Source of the DNA: Labia minor
Lineage: Eukaryota > Arthropoda > Insecta > Dermaptera > Spongiphoridae
DNA length: 64,000 nucleotides
Direction of reading: 5' to 3'
Assembly (NCBI GenBank): GCA_963082975.1
Contig: OY720344.1
Coordinates: forward strand, 92,014,538 to 92,078,537
How positions within the stretch are numbered: the first letter of the stretch is position 1; every line of letters begins with the position of its first letter. A program made the position numbers and the translations under genes. The notes below the pieces were generated by a model. The model searched no databases. It was not told the origin of the DNA and was given only the letters and a program-made list of their open reading frames with translations. This document shows, one piece after another, positions 21,594-32,529 of this stretch.

Positions 21594-23086
21594 TATGCCA
21601 TTTTAGTTACAAGAACTGTTAGAATATCTAACATTTTGTCCATTTTAACCATCATTTTAAGCATAAAATCTTCAAGTTTATGTAAATTTGATTCTTGACC
21701 ATTTACTGGTGTAGGTTTCTCTTTAGTCCATGCATTTTGTACTGGTGGAACACTCTCAATGGTCTCATTTTTGGAATTGGGGGATATTTTCTCTTTTGGT
21801 TGTTGAGATACCTTTATCCTCAAAGGTGGAAACTGTTTATTTTTTAACTCTTGATATATTGTACATCCTTTATAACTTGCTGGATGGTTTTCGCCGCAGT
21901 TAGCACATAAAGGAGTTGTATTGTTATCCTTAATTTTGCAGTCTTTTGTTAAATGTGCCATAGCACATTTCACACATTTGGGTTTTCTTGCACAAAAATT
22001 TTTTGTGTGGCCAAAAAGTTGACAATTAAAACATTGAGGAATTTCTCTTTTAGGATATGGTGGTTCAAATGTGACAATTGTATTAAGGATATTTTTTATA
22101 TTGTATATTTCTTTATTACTAGGTTTAGGTTTAAGGTCTATGAAGAATAAAGGTAGAGGGTTTTTATTTTTATTTTTTATATTGTGTATATTTATTACAT
22201 CATGTCCATGATTTAGTAGTGCCTCTTTAATATCTTCGGCAGGCATTGAATGATGCATGTTCCTTAATACAACTTTAAAAGGCCTATCTTTTTTTAGCTG
22301 ATATGTATGGAATTGAGTGTTTTTAGATTCCAACTCTTTAACAATTGATGTATAGATGTGAGGTTCATATGGTTGGATCTTGACCTCATTTTCCTTCAAA
22401 CATTTTATATTAAAACAATTTGGTCCCATTTTATTTAATAGATTCATTAGCGGTTGGATATTTTCAACTCCCGCTACAAAGATCGGAGGAGGTTTTACTG
22501 CTTTTCCAGTTGTTTTTTTATTTATAGTTTCAACCTGAAGATTTTCAAAACGATTTGCTGTTTTTACGTTTGGATTGTTTAACCAATATGATTCAGTAGT
22601 TTGCTGTTTAACATTTCTATTATTAGATTTTTCAAAATTGTCCTCTTTATTTTGTAAATTTTCAGGAGAATAAAAAGTTTTCCTTTTTTTATTCCCATGT
22701 CTATTTACCGTTGACCATCCTATTTCATTTTCCAATTCCTCTTCGTCCGTGAGATATACAATTGCATTGTCGGAAGTTTTCAAATTTTGCAATTTAGTGT
22801 CTACTTCCTGTTTATCAGATGTAATTTCAGGGCAAGGATTTCCTAAGATCTTGCTTTTTATTTCTTGAAGATCTTTGGTGAGGTTTTTTATCACCTCTTT
22901 TAAATGACTATTTTCATTTTTTAAAATTTCATTTTCAGATAATGTTTCTAATTCATTATTTGAATTTTCAGTGATTTCCCTATTTACATCCTTCTTACAC
23001 ACATCTTCTATTTGAGATTTGAGCGGCGGGGTTCTCTGTAATTTTGTCCCTTGGAAAGGGTTTATTGACTCCTTATCCAAGTTCAT
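21593..23086 (-). CDS. LINE ORF1: gag-like nucleic-acid-binding protein with three zinc knuckles
   Basis: 497 residues. Residues about 42-82 (ELETLSENEILKNENSHLK onward) are a likely coiled coil for multimerisation. Residues about 200-320 form the jockey-type gag domain (TYQLKKDRPFKVVLRNMHHS, then LPLFFIDLKP), an RNA-binding-like fold preceding the knuckles. Three CCHC-type knuckles lie at about 352-408: CFNCQLFGHTKNFC, CVKCAMAHLTKDC and CANCGENHPASYKGC. The 'NHPASYKGC' third knuckle is characteristic of arthropod jockey-like elements. The protein would coat the element RNA. The ATG lies about two bases from the flanking target duplication, so transcription probably depends on an internal or outside promoter. 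Confidence 0.93.
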   Translation of the reverse strand: MNLDKESINPFQGTKLQRTPPLKSQIEDVCKKDVNREITENSNNELETLSENEILKNENSHLKEVIKNLTKDLQEIKSKILGNPCPEITSDKQEVDTKLQNLKTSDNAIVYLTDEEELENEIGWSTVNRHGNKKRKTFYSPENLQNKEDNFEKSNNRNVKQQTTESYWLNNPNVKTANRFENLQVETINKKTTGKAVKPPPIFVAGVENIQPLMNLLNKMGPNCFNIKCLKENEVKIQPYEPHIYTSIVKELESKNTQFHTYQLKKDRPFKVVLRNMHHSMPAEDIKEALLNHGHDVINIHNIKNKNKNPLPLFFIDLKPKPSNKEIYNIKNILNTIVTFEPPYPKREIPQCFNCQLFGHTKNFCARKPKCVKCAMAHLTKDCKIKDNNTTPLCANCGENHPASYKGCTIYQELKNKQFPPLRIKVSQQPKEKISPNSKNETIESVPPVQNAWTKEKPTPVNGQESNLHKLEDFMLKMMVKMDKMLDILTVLVTKMA

Positions 23087-23087
23087 A

Positions 23088-23166
23088 TTCTATATTTGAA
23101 TACTTCTTTTATTTTAAGGGAGAGAATTAACTATGATCTAAAAAAATAATAAATGAACTTAATAAT
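23088..23166. repeat. 79-bp target site duplication of LINE, 5' side copy
   Basis: Identical to 18578-18656. It begins two bases beyond the ORF1 start codon of the minus-strand LINE, which fixes the 5' boundary of the insertion. Confidence 0.93.
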
Positions 23167-23529
23167 AAAAAATCAAATAAATCCATTAATTTAAATTAAT
23201 ACTATTAATGAATGTATATATTGTTAATTTATCTTTAGTTTTATCAATACTTTTATACCGTTAATTTTTATAAATTAATTTTTATAAATTGTCTCAAGTC
23301 TCTAACTTTGCATTTTCTCAAATTTTATTATAATTAAAAATATTCAATAAAAATCAAGCAATGAAATTAAAATATCAAAATGAAATGATCAAGAAATATT
23401 ATACTCTATTATAACATATACAATACTTATAAACTATAGGCGGAGGAAATATTAGACGATATCATTGCGGGTTCAGGCCAAATCGATCAACATTAATTAA
23501 GATATTTTCATTATGACAGATATTAAAAA

Positions 23530-24370
23530 AACCGCGAATTCAATATCTCTGTTCACTAATTATTTGTAGACTTTAGTAAAACCTACGCATGACTCAATAG
23601 ATCCGGATAAACTTTTTCAAATTTTGATCTTAAAATTTATCTTGAAGGTAGTAAAGAAAGAGTAAGATGTGGAAATCAATTGTAAAATATTAGGTTACCC
23701 AGACGACTTAAATATAATAAGAGATTCGGCAATTGCAATTACAGATAGCGAGGAAAAATTAATCGAGGTAGGAAAAGAGATGAGGTTTGAAATGAATAAT
23801 GATAAATAAATATATTTAGAAACAAACAGGAGCAGTATTAACAAACAAAATGTAGAATTTGAATATGTAGAAAAATTGAATGTAATCACGAAGGATAATA
23901 ATATTTGGGAAGAATTTAAATCGAAGTTGCAATCGGGAAACGCCTGTTATCATGCAGTAAAGAGGCTTATCTCATCAAAATTATTATCAAAGGGAATGAA
24001 AATTAAAATATATAAAACAATTATTTTGTCTGTTGTATTATATGAGTGTGAGACATGGTCTATGATCTTAGGAGATGAGAGTGGATTCAGAGTATTTGAG
24101 AATAGGATTCTCCCCAGCATTTATGGGCCAAAGAAAGATGAGGGAATGACGTACGAGAGATGGAACAGAGGTTCAGGATAAGGACACTTGGAGAAATGTG
24201 GTTGTAGCTGCCAAGAACTTTCGAGTACCGTTGAGCCACGCATGGTCTATGACCCTGGGAGATGAGAGTAGATTCAGATTATTCTTTCCAGCATTTATTG
24301 GCCAAAGAAAGATGAGGTCACCGGGGACACTTGGAGAAATGTGGTTGTAGCTGCCAAGAACTTTCGAGTA
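23530..24370 (+). pseudogene. Decayed LINE reverse transcriptase, second family
   Basis: Plus-strand coding remnants of a non-jockey LINE. A damaged active-site region reads PDDLNIIRDSAIAITDSEEK (family YADDL changed to LPDDL). Then come FEYVEKLNV, NACYHAVKRLISSKLLS, KIKIYKTIILSVVLYECETW and DESGFRVFENRILPSIYGPK. Only 23876-24181 is open over about 100 codons. The tail (GTWRNVVVAAKNFR) occurs twice, at about 24180-24235 and 24308-24370, with a partial copy of the CETW-to-GPKKDE region between, so an internal duplication has occurred. This is the same LINE family that was captured by the Helitrons. Confidence 0.75.
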
Positions 24371-24529
24371 GATAGATATAACATATTCAATAATAATATA
24401 TATAATTAATTTACTAAATAAATTAAAATATATTTTAAATAATCACACAATAAGAAATGAATGTTTTATGTTATACATTGTTTGAAACAAAATGGATGAA
24501 AACCTTTTACTACTTTTAACCAAATACTA

Positions 24530-24604
24530 TGTACCACTCGGGGGTACAGGGGGCGGAGCCCCCGTCTAGATGTGAAGAGCAACGAAGGAGCTCTGAGCAG
24601 CTAG
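24530..24604 (+). mobile_element. Helitron 3'-end stub
   Basis: CTCGGGGGTACAGGGGGCGG, then AGCCCCCGTCTAGATGTG, and the terminus GAGCTCTGAGCAGCTAG followed by T. It matches the hairpin and CTAG end of the Helitrons at 5587 and 51410, in opposite orientation. Upstream similarity to the full copies is not evident, so only about 75 bp of the 3' end is recognisable. Confidence 0.75.
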
Positions 24605-26500
24605 TAAATTAAATAAAATAAATGACAATATTGATAATGACTTGACATGAAAATCAACTTTTAATGAAAATTTATACCATCAATAAAAAATATCCTTGAA
24701 ACATTAAACTAATAAATTAAATTTAATTCTATACAAAAATCCTTTTAAATATATATAAATCTATTAAATTTATTTAACAAATATAATAATTATAATAATA
24801 CAACGTTTGATGTGGATTCATTTCCACGAGATAGAAATTTAATTTTATAGTTTAACAATTCAAGACTTGAATGGTAAATAGATGTATTTTAACTTTAACT
24901 TTAAAATTAAGAAGGTAATAAATTGGAACTCGATTCATCTGCACATGTTCTCTCCTATTTGCAAAAAAAATCCGGGATAAAAAACATCCAATTAATTATC
25001 TTTCTATTTCCTTGTACACGTTTTTGCAATTATCTCGATTCTGTGATTAATATTTAATGATGTTATAAATATATTCAAAAAGATTGAATTTTTTAAATTA
25101 AATTAAAAGATCTCTAGTATTCATTTAAATCAATTTTTACATTCTCTACAAAACAAAATTAAAAAAAAGTACACATATTTTCATAAAAAAAATATTATAT
25201 AATTAAAAGGCATTTATTTATATTATAAATAAATTCATAATTACAGTAATTGTATATTTAATTCATAGAGAAAAAGAGGAGGAAGGGTTATTTTAATTAA
25301 TATTTGTTCAGTTCACTATATTCTGTTTGAACTCTAAATGGATTAGGTATGTGTCCCTTTAATTTTATTTTATCAGTGATTTTATAGCATAAGCCCTCAT
25401 TAAATGGATAATAATTCAATGTGTGGAAATTTGTTTATATAATGGTAGAAAATAAGTTTATTATTATCGCTAATGAACATTATTAAATTTTATTTAGAAA
25501 ATTCAATTTAAATTCAATTTTGTTTTCATTTAATTGTAAGAATGTTCATCTGCTTTTATATATGACATTCAGAAGCCAAAAGCGATTAACTCTACATTTA
25601 AAGAAACTGAGAAAATATAGCCCAAAGTTCACTGCTTGTAGAAAATTCAGGTTTATTGATTACAGAAAAATGTATATTGCATTGCAATATTAAGTTTATC
25701 ATGTTCATTATTCACTTCATAAGTTGCAGATTATATTACATTAAATTCCATTACAATACTAGCAAAATTTTAAAAATTGGAGTTAATCGGTTTGGCTTCT
25801 GGATGGCACAGATATAGGTATAGGTATATAGATGATAAAGAATGACATTTGAAAGGGATATATTGTGTGTGTGTGTGCTCAACAATTGATTCACAATCAG
25901 TAAAACTAGCGTCATCTCCATTTCGAAATAATATAAACAAAATTTTCTTAATTTTTTTGTATATTTATTTTATCTTACAATTAAAATAATGTTTTAAATG
26001 AAAATATTATTTTTTTATACATTATTTTAAGGGCAGAAACGCAAACATTTGATAAACTTTTTCTTTAATATGTTTATCATATTATTTTTAAACTTACAAA
26101 CTAACAATTAGTTCTAAACTGACTTATAATAATGTAGTATTCTGAAAATTAATGATAAGAAAAGAGAGTAACTAAGAATAATAAATTCATACTAAAATAA
26201 TTAATAAGAAAAGATGGTGATCTTTCTTCAAATTTAAACTTACAAATTATTGACTTATTAGAGAGGGTGTGTCAGTTGTGCGTCATGCAAAAATATAAAG
26301 TATTTTTGAAAAAAAAAACAAATAAGTAAATATTTTCTAATTCTAATATTACTAATATTTCTTATATATTATTTTCATTTTTTTCTTTTTTACTAAATAT
26401 CATTTTTTTAAATTTCTGATTCTCATCGTAAATTTTATATCTGAAAAAATGTAAAAATTTTTTTTTCAAAAATAATTTCTTGTTGGTGTGTATATTGTAG
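24605..26500 (+). other. Intron of lysyl oxidase-like gene, right of the LINE
   Basis: An AT-rich intron with no coding or repeat structure that I can support, apart from short simple repeats (TG tract near 25867). Confidence 0.5.
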
Positions 26501-26752
26501 CTTGGGGTCTCGTTTGCGGTGACGGTTGGTCCCTTTTGGAGGCGAATGTGGTTTGTCGTCAACTCAACCTGGGTTATGCTTCCTATGCCGTTCAGTCAGA
26601 CTATTTTGGTTCCCAATTACCATCCGAGTCGATGGCTCTGACGGGTGTGGAATGCCGTGGTTTTGAATCAGCCTTGGGCCAGTGCCAACATGCAGAAGGA
26701 CTGTCCTGTCCTGGGGAAGGAAAATCCGTCGCAGGTGTCTTTTGCACATCAC
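26501..26752 (+). CDS. Loxl2: Lysyl oxidase-like gene exon: main part of SRCR domain 2
   Basis: The acceptor is TATATTGTAG and the donor is TCAC|GTAAGT; phase 1 in and out. With the preceding split codon it reads PWGLVCGDGWSLLEANVVCR, then QLNLGYASYAVQSDYFG, then MALTGVECRGFESALGQC and GKSVAGVFCTS. Six cysteines are spaced as in group A SRCR domains. Exon 1-type introns at the same position inside neighbouring SRCR modules are usual for this superfamily. The exon ends with the same TCAC|GTAAG junction as exon 15365-15452. The domain lies just before the catalytic domain and is likely secreted. Confidence 0.93.
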
Positions 26753-27613
26753 GTAAGTAATAATTAAATTTTTATTCTATATAATTCACTATCTCTTAAT
26801 TATCGATGTAATATATTATCAAATACACAAGCTAATTCTTTCAACAGTGTTACCGGGTATGCAAATCATTTTCCATTTATCAATGGGTAAACATTCCACT
26901 TTTCAATGTCATCCTAACTATCTTCATGTAATATTTACCAAAGCCATCTGTTCTTCAAATTCTTTAGTTCAACTTAGAACTATTCCTCTGTCAAATTTCC
27001 AAACAAAACAAAACAGAAATTAAGTTTTTATTATTAATCTTGTATAAAAAAAAAACAATAAGTAAATCACATTTACAGTATTTCTTGATTATTTTTAAAG
27101 AGACCAAACACGAATATTAATTGAAATTATTTTTAAAAATAAAAACATTATTTGTAATTAAATATGGTTTATTAATTTATGATAGATACCAGCTTAAATA
27201 TTGACTTTTATTCAAATATTATACTCCTCCCTCTAATATCAATATTCAATATAGAATTCAACAAACCATTTTGTGCCGTTAGCTTTTTGACATTTTAATA
27301 TATATATAACCAGTGTAATTAGGAAGAGGTTAATGAATTTAAAATGTACCTATTAATTGCTTTGTTTATAATTAACAAAAGTTGCTAATTGGATTAAACC
27401 CTTTCCTCCTTAATGATTAAACTGAAAACTAAATTAAAATTTTGTATTATAATATTAATTTTGTATTAAAATATCATTTTTTATGTACATTTTTATATTC
27501 TCAAAACAAATAATATATTACAATAAATACAATAATAGAATCTATACTTATCTATAAATTCATATTAAGTTATCTATAAATTTATGAGTTTAAGTACATG
27601 AGAACAATTAAAT

Positions 27614-27650
<37 letters not shown>

Positions 27651-28761
27651 TAATCAATAATATAATTTAAAATTTTGAATATAAATAAAATATAATAAAA
27701 TCATATTGCTTGGTTGATGTTGATATTATTTCATTCATTATTTGCATCCATTCCCTTTAATTTAATTAGGAATGCAAGATCTCTTCAATTAGAGCTCGAC
27801 CTATATATATAAGTAGTATGTATATATATATATATAAGTAAATGATACACAACATTATCTTAATGTTGATTTTTCTATATTTATTTTTTTTCTCTTTTTA
27901 AATTACCCCCTAATTGGTGAGAAAATTAAAAAATCTCATCATTCTTCTAATGAGACAACATAGATAAATTAAATGAAAAAAAATTATTCTCTTTATAATA
28001 GAATATAAAAAATAATGATTGTGCACAACATCCATTTACCTCCAAATACGATGTGATTACTCTATTTCTATATCCTTATAATTATCTCTCTCTCCCTCTG
28101 TTTTTTAATATTTATTAGAATGTATATTTGCTAAACTCATGATATCATCTTAATTAGTGGATGAATGTATATTATACTTTATAAATAGTTGTATATTATT
28201 TTAGTTAACAAAATAAGAAGGAATTTGTGATGAAAAAATTATAAATTGTGTGAATTGAGGAAAAAAAGGAGTTAAATCAATCAATAATATATATGATTCG
28301 TTTGTAAAATATTTTAAATAATAATTAAAGAAAGATAATTCACATTAAGTCAGCTTATTGGAAGTACTAGAATTATTTTTATTTGTAATATTATTTAAAG
28401 TTTAAGATACATATACGTATACATATTATGTATTTATTTATTATTTATATATTATATGTATTAATTTATTTTTTATTATAGATATATTCCGCAATTATAT
28501 GTAAACTAATTTAAATATTTTAACAATGGAATGGAGATAAATTTGAATTTGAATTATCTTCTACATGTGGATTCTTATCTTTAATTATATCTAATTTTAT
28601 AAATTCGATTAACCATTCATCAATTAAAATTAAAAAATTAAGATTTGAAATAATACCTTTATTAAGAATTTATGTAAAGCACCTCTAATAAAAAACCCGT
28701 TCATCTTAGGTATAGAAATTAAAAAAATTAATTCTAGCAATTCCCAAAAATAAAATATAAT
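26753..28761 (+). other. Intron of lysyl oxidase-like gene
   Basis: AT-rich. It contains a (TA)n tract near 27617-27649 and shorter TA tracts near 27822. No exon is needed between 26752 and 30029 because the codon phases match. Confidence 0.55.
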
Positions 28762-29398
28762 AAGTTGACCTGTGGCCAGGTCCGAACCGACCGACGATTT
28801 GAAGTAAATTAATTTCCAGCTACAGAAACAATTTCAAATAATTTTAATATATCTATTAATGTAATAAAAAACAGATATGGATACATAAATAATAAATATA
28901 AACATTTTTAATTTTATTTTATTTATATAATATATAAATATGCAAGACCAGGCTGTGACGTCATGAATGGCTGGATTACGTCATATAATTTTAAATCAAG
29001 AAAAAACTAATAAATATGATTTTCCCGAGGATAAAACCAATACAAAGTGCATGATTCGTGGTGATATATAAAACAATCTCCTCATGTGAAATTTGGTGTG
29101 AAAATAACCCTTCCCTTCCTATCGTCGATCGCTAATACTACCACTTCCGGTTTGCGGATTTGCACCAAAAGTTGATCAATTCATCCCACTGATGCATTAA
29201 GTAAATATACCAAATTTCATCAAAATCGGTTGAACCGTTCAGACTGTACACATCTATACGGACAGACGGACAGGCATCATGCTAAAAATACCTTTTTCTG
29301 TTAAGAAAATGCATGATTCGTGGAGATATGTAAAAATCTCCACATGTGAAATTTGGTGTGAAAACAATACCTCCCTTACTATCGTCGGTCGGTAAAAA
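28762..29398 (+). mobile_element. Family A repeat, uninterrupted copy
   Basis: About 637 bp from AAGTTGACCTGTGGCCAGG to ATCGTCGGTCGGTAAAAA. In order: ACCGACCGACG near the left end, AATTAATTTCCAGCTACAG, one intact TGACGTCA and one mutated TTACGTCA, CCTATCGTCGATCGCTAATAC, AAATTTCATCAAAATCGG, TGTACACATCTATACGGAC with a short GGAC tract, GCATGATTCGTGGAGATATG, and the inverse CGTCGGTCGGT at the right end. There is no ORF. It is an unclassified non-autonomous element in a lysyl oxidase-like intron. Confidence 0.85.
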
Positions 29399-30028
29399 TC
29401 TTTTCTTCTAATAATCCAACATAATTTAAACTATTTAATTTATTCTAAAAGATCTCACATTTTATTTTTGTTTTAATATCATTATAGATCATATTGAATA
29501 ATTCTTTAATTTTCATTTTATCTAAATATCAATTACAAAAGATTATTTTTTAAAATCATTTAACTATATGTTAATAATAATAATAATTTCCATAACTTTT
29601 CTCCATTCATTGTAATGTATTGATTTGTATATTTATTGACACCAATTATTAATTACTCTAATTAAGAATTAATTTTTTTAATTAAAATGATTTTTCTGAT
29701 CTCAACGTGATATATTCAGATGGATGTAACAACCCTCTCTCATAAAAAAAAAATTCTTGCATTTCATACAAATGTTATGAACAATTAATTTACAATACTA
29801 TTTTTACTAGTATAATAAAATTAATAAAAGGGAGCTAGGCATTGAAGGTTAATATAAACATTGATTGATTCTGTCTTTTATCAATCCTTATATCTCTGTA
29901 GGGCTTCTGATCTTGAAAGTTCTTGGCCAGGTCATAATAAAATGTTACAAATTTAAATGTAAATAAATACAATATAAAAAAATGTTTATAATTTTATTTA
30001 TTATTATATATCTACATTTATTTTCCAG
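29399..30028 (+). other. Intron of lysyl oxidase-like gene
   Basis: AT-rich. TGAAAGTTCTTGGCCAGG near 29917 recalls the tail of the captured LINE family but is too short to assign. Confidence 0.4.
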
Positions 30029-30290
30029 AAATGGCTGATTTAGTGATTGATCATCATGAAATCATGCGATCCAGTCACCTCGAGGATCGACAATTGTTCT
30101 TTCTCCAGTGTGCCATGGAGGAGAACTGCCTCGCTTCCAGTGCCTATTCCATACAATCGGATCGAACAAGCGACTGGCATTTAGAATCACGACGTTTGCT
30201 CCGATTCACCGCGAGAATCCTCAACTTGGGCACAGCTGATTTCCACTCCAATGTCCCGAAACACCTCTGGGAATTCCATCAATGTCACAT
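30029..30290 (+). CDS. Loxl2: Lysyl oxidase-like gene exon: first part of the catalytic domain
   Basis: The acceptor is TTTTCCAG and the donor is CACAT|GTAATG; phase 1 in, phase 2 out. The translation starts QMADLVIDHHEIMRSSHLED, then RQLFFLQCAMEENCLASSAY, then RRLLRFTARILNLGTADF, and ends HLWEFHQCHM. These match the N-terminal half of the lysyl oxidase fold (family: 'PDLV...S-LEDRPM--LQCAMEENCLASSAY' and 'RRLLRF----NLG-ADF'). The exon carries the first histidines of the copper site, completed across the splice junction as WEFHQCHMHYHSM. Confidence 0.95.
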
Positions 30291-31590
30291 GTAATGACAA
30301 CATTCAAAATTCTATCGTATTTTCTCGTTTAAATTTAATTATCGCTCGGTATTTCAATTTGCGTTTGCTTTCTCATATGCCTTTATCGAATGTGTCAGTC
30401 GGTTACTCATTATCCGGATTTACGTTAAAGAAAATTTTGTGAATATTTTGCGATAAATTAAATTTTAAAACATTTTCATAATGAGTTAATTTATTCAAGG
30501 AAGAAGAGGACGAGGAAAATATCAAATGATAATTATAAACCAATTAAATCAATAAAAACATAATCAAAACATAAAAATTATTATAATATATGGGGACATG
30601 CCATACCAAATCACACATGAAAGTTTTTAATTTTCATGATGTTTTTTGCTATCAATTACTACTTTTTTCAAATTTTTATTTCAATTTAAAATAATCTTAT
30701 CAGACATATTTTAAAGAGTTATTTATATATTAATCTTTTGAAATTCAAAATTTTACCATTTGAGATTAAGTTCTTCCTGTTTGAATTTTATTTTTAAAAT
30801 TTTCTAAATATATTGATCAAATTTAAAGATTTTATATTGAATAAAGAATTAATTTTATTTTTTAAATTTCATTAAGTAATAAAATGCTAAACTGGAGAAC
30901 TTGGATGAAGTTACAAACTCCACAAATTTTTAAAAAATTTTAAATAAGATAGTTAATGTGATAGAATCAAAATAAATAAAAGTGTTTATTGACTTATTGT
31001 TAGATCTCTAGAATCAATAGAAAAAATTATTAAATAAAATATTTTTAAGGGCTTATCTCTCTTATCTATCCACCAGTTTCGTTTAAAATAGTTTTGAATA
31101 TACATATATTTAATTGTTGATCAAATATCTAATCATTTATGTTTAAGTATATTTAATGAAATAAAATAATAATTTTTAAAATAAATTATCAACTGAAGTG
31201 AGAAGCTAATTTTTTAATTTAATTTAATAGATTTAATAGAATGGATGATAATGTATTTACAGTTATTAAGTTAACAAAATGAGTCTTAGGTGATACCGAA
31301 GCCCCATTATAATTAAATGACAAATATTAAAAACAATAAGAATGATAGTAAAATAAAGCCAAAGTCACTAAAATAAAATAAAAATAATTTACATATTAAA
31401 TAATAATTCATAAATATTTAACATGAAAAATATTTTTTTTTTCTTTTTTTTTAAAGTAACCTTAAATTTATAAATGTAAAATTAATAATAAATATAAAAG
31501 ATTAAAGGTAAGTTATTATAAACAATACTCGGTGTTTGGTTTCAAAATACTTTTTTAATAAACTCTAGTTCTCGTATATACTAGTACTAG
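30291..31590 (+). other. Intron of lysyl oxidase-like gene, AT-rich
   Basis: Nothing recognisable beyond simple AT-rich sequence up to the hAT element. Confidence 0.5.
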
Positions 31591-31598
31591 TTCTAGAG

Positions 31599-31851
31599 AA
31601 GTGATTCTCAACCACTGGGCCGCCAAATTTTACAAACGTAAAGTTCAAATTAAGAAAAAGTACTTATTTATTTTATATTTATATAAAAAAAGATCAAATG
31701 TTTTCAGGCTCTTAAACATTTCCGACTTTTTTCAATTTTTTCAATATGGTAAATAAGTAAATAACTTTTACACTTATCTTTTTCTTTGTCTGCCGCCAAA
31801 CTTTTAAACCGTTAAAAGTGTGCCGCGGCAAAAAAAGGTTGAGAATCACTG
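31599..31851. mobile_element. Non-autonomous hAT element in LOXL intron
   Basis: 253 bp. The left end AAGTGATTCTCAACCACTGG and the right end GGTTGAGAATCACTG are inverted repeats over about 14 bp, and both inner flanks contain GCCGC. It is flanked by a perfect 8-bp duplication, TTCTAGAG (31591-31598 and 31852-31859). The left terminal base has changed from the expected C to A. No ORF. Confidence 0.88.
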
Positions 31852-32208
31852 TTCTAGAGTATAGTATAGCTGATAATGACGTTGTAGAAATGATCATAAA
31901 GTTGAAGAAAAATTTATTTTGAAACAACAAACCAAGTGTTGTTAATAATAACTTACGCCCCTCTAACCTTTTATTTTTATTATTTTCAGTTTCATTTATA
32001 AATTGAAAGTTATAAAAAAAGAAAAAACAATATTTTTTTCATACTAAACATACAAATAATACAACGTTTCAATGAGAGTTGTCAGTCCAATCCTTAAATC
32101 TAAATAAATATTTAATTAATTGAAAATTATAATAGAATTATATAACATTGTTTTTTTGTTTTTTGTTTTTCTCATTTCATCTGACAAGTTTTGTTTTTCA
32201 TTTGATAG

Positions 32209-32461
32209 GCATTATCACTCGATGGAAATTTTTGCTCGTTTCGATGTTCTTGATGCCTACGGAAATCGAGTTGCAGAAGGGCATAAAGCCTCATTTTGTC
32301 TTGAAGACAATCAATGTCTCCCTGGAATTGAACCGAGATACGCTTGTGCCAATTTTGGTGATCAAGGCATTTCTGTCAATTGCACAGACATTTATCGTTA
32401 CAATATTGATTGCCAATGGGTGGACATTACAGATATCGAACCAGGCGAATATACATTCAAG
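32209..32461 (+). CDS. Loxl2: Lysyl oxidase-like gene exon: copper site and LTQ cofactor region
   Basis: The acceptor is TTTGATAG and the donor is AAG|GTAGGT; phase 2 in, phase 0 out. It completes the copper-binding motif [13 protein letters not shown] (three histidines alternating as in LOX). [10 protein letters not shown] supplies the lysine of the lysine-tyrosylquinone (LTQ) cofactor, and [18 protein letters not shown] supplies the tyrosine. Aligned by eye with human LOX, these correspond to Lys320 and Tyr355. So the enzyme has every residue needed for copper-dependent amine oxidation. The final EPGEYTFK leads into the last exon. Confidence 0.95.
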
Positions 32462-32529
32462 GTAGGTAATATTCGCTTTGTTAATCAATTGTGCCATATT
32501 GAATGATAATTATTTCAATTCATTTTCAG

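Larger units (their letters stand above)
18657..23087 (-). mobile_element. Jockey-type LINE retrotransposon, apparently intact
   Basis: The minus-strand element of about 4.4 kb ends in a pure poly(A) of about 21 nt (T at 18657-18677). It carries two uninterrupted ORFs and is flanked by identical 79-bp duplications. It sits antisense in the large intron of the lysyl oxidase-like gene. There is no LTR and no RNase H domain. The element sequence starts only about one base before the ORF1 ATG, so it either lacks a 5' UTR or is very slightly 5'-truncated. The perfect duplications and open frames imply a very recent insertion. The 3' UTR (about 18678-18908) contains GTGTGT-rich sequence. Confidence 0.93.

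Noticed and set aside
26564-26752. Minus-strand ORF opposite the SRCR exon
   Set aside because: A shadow of the well-supported plus-strand SRCR exon.
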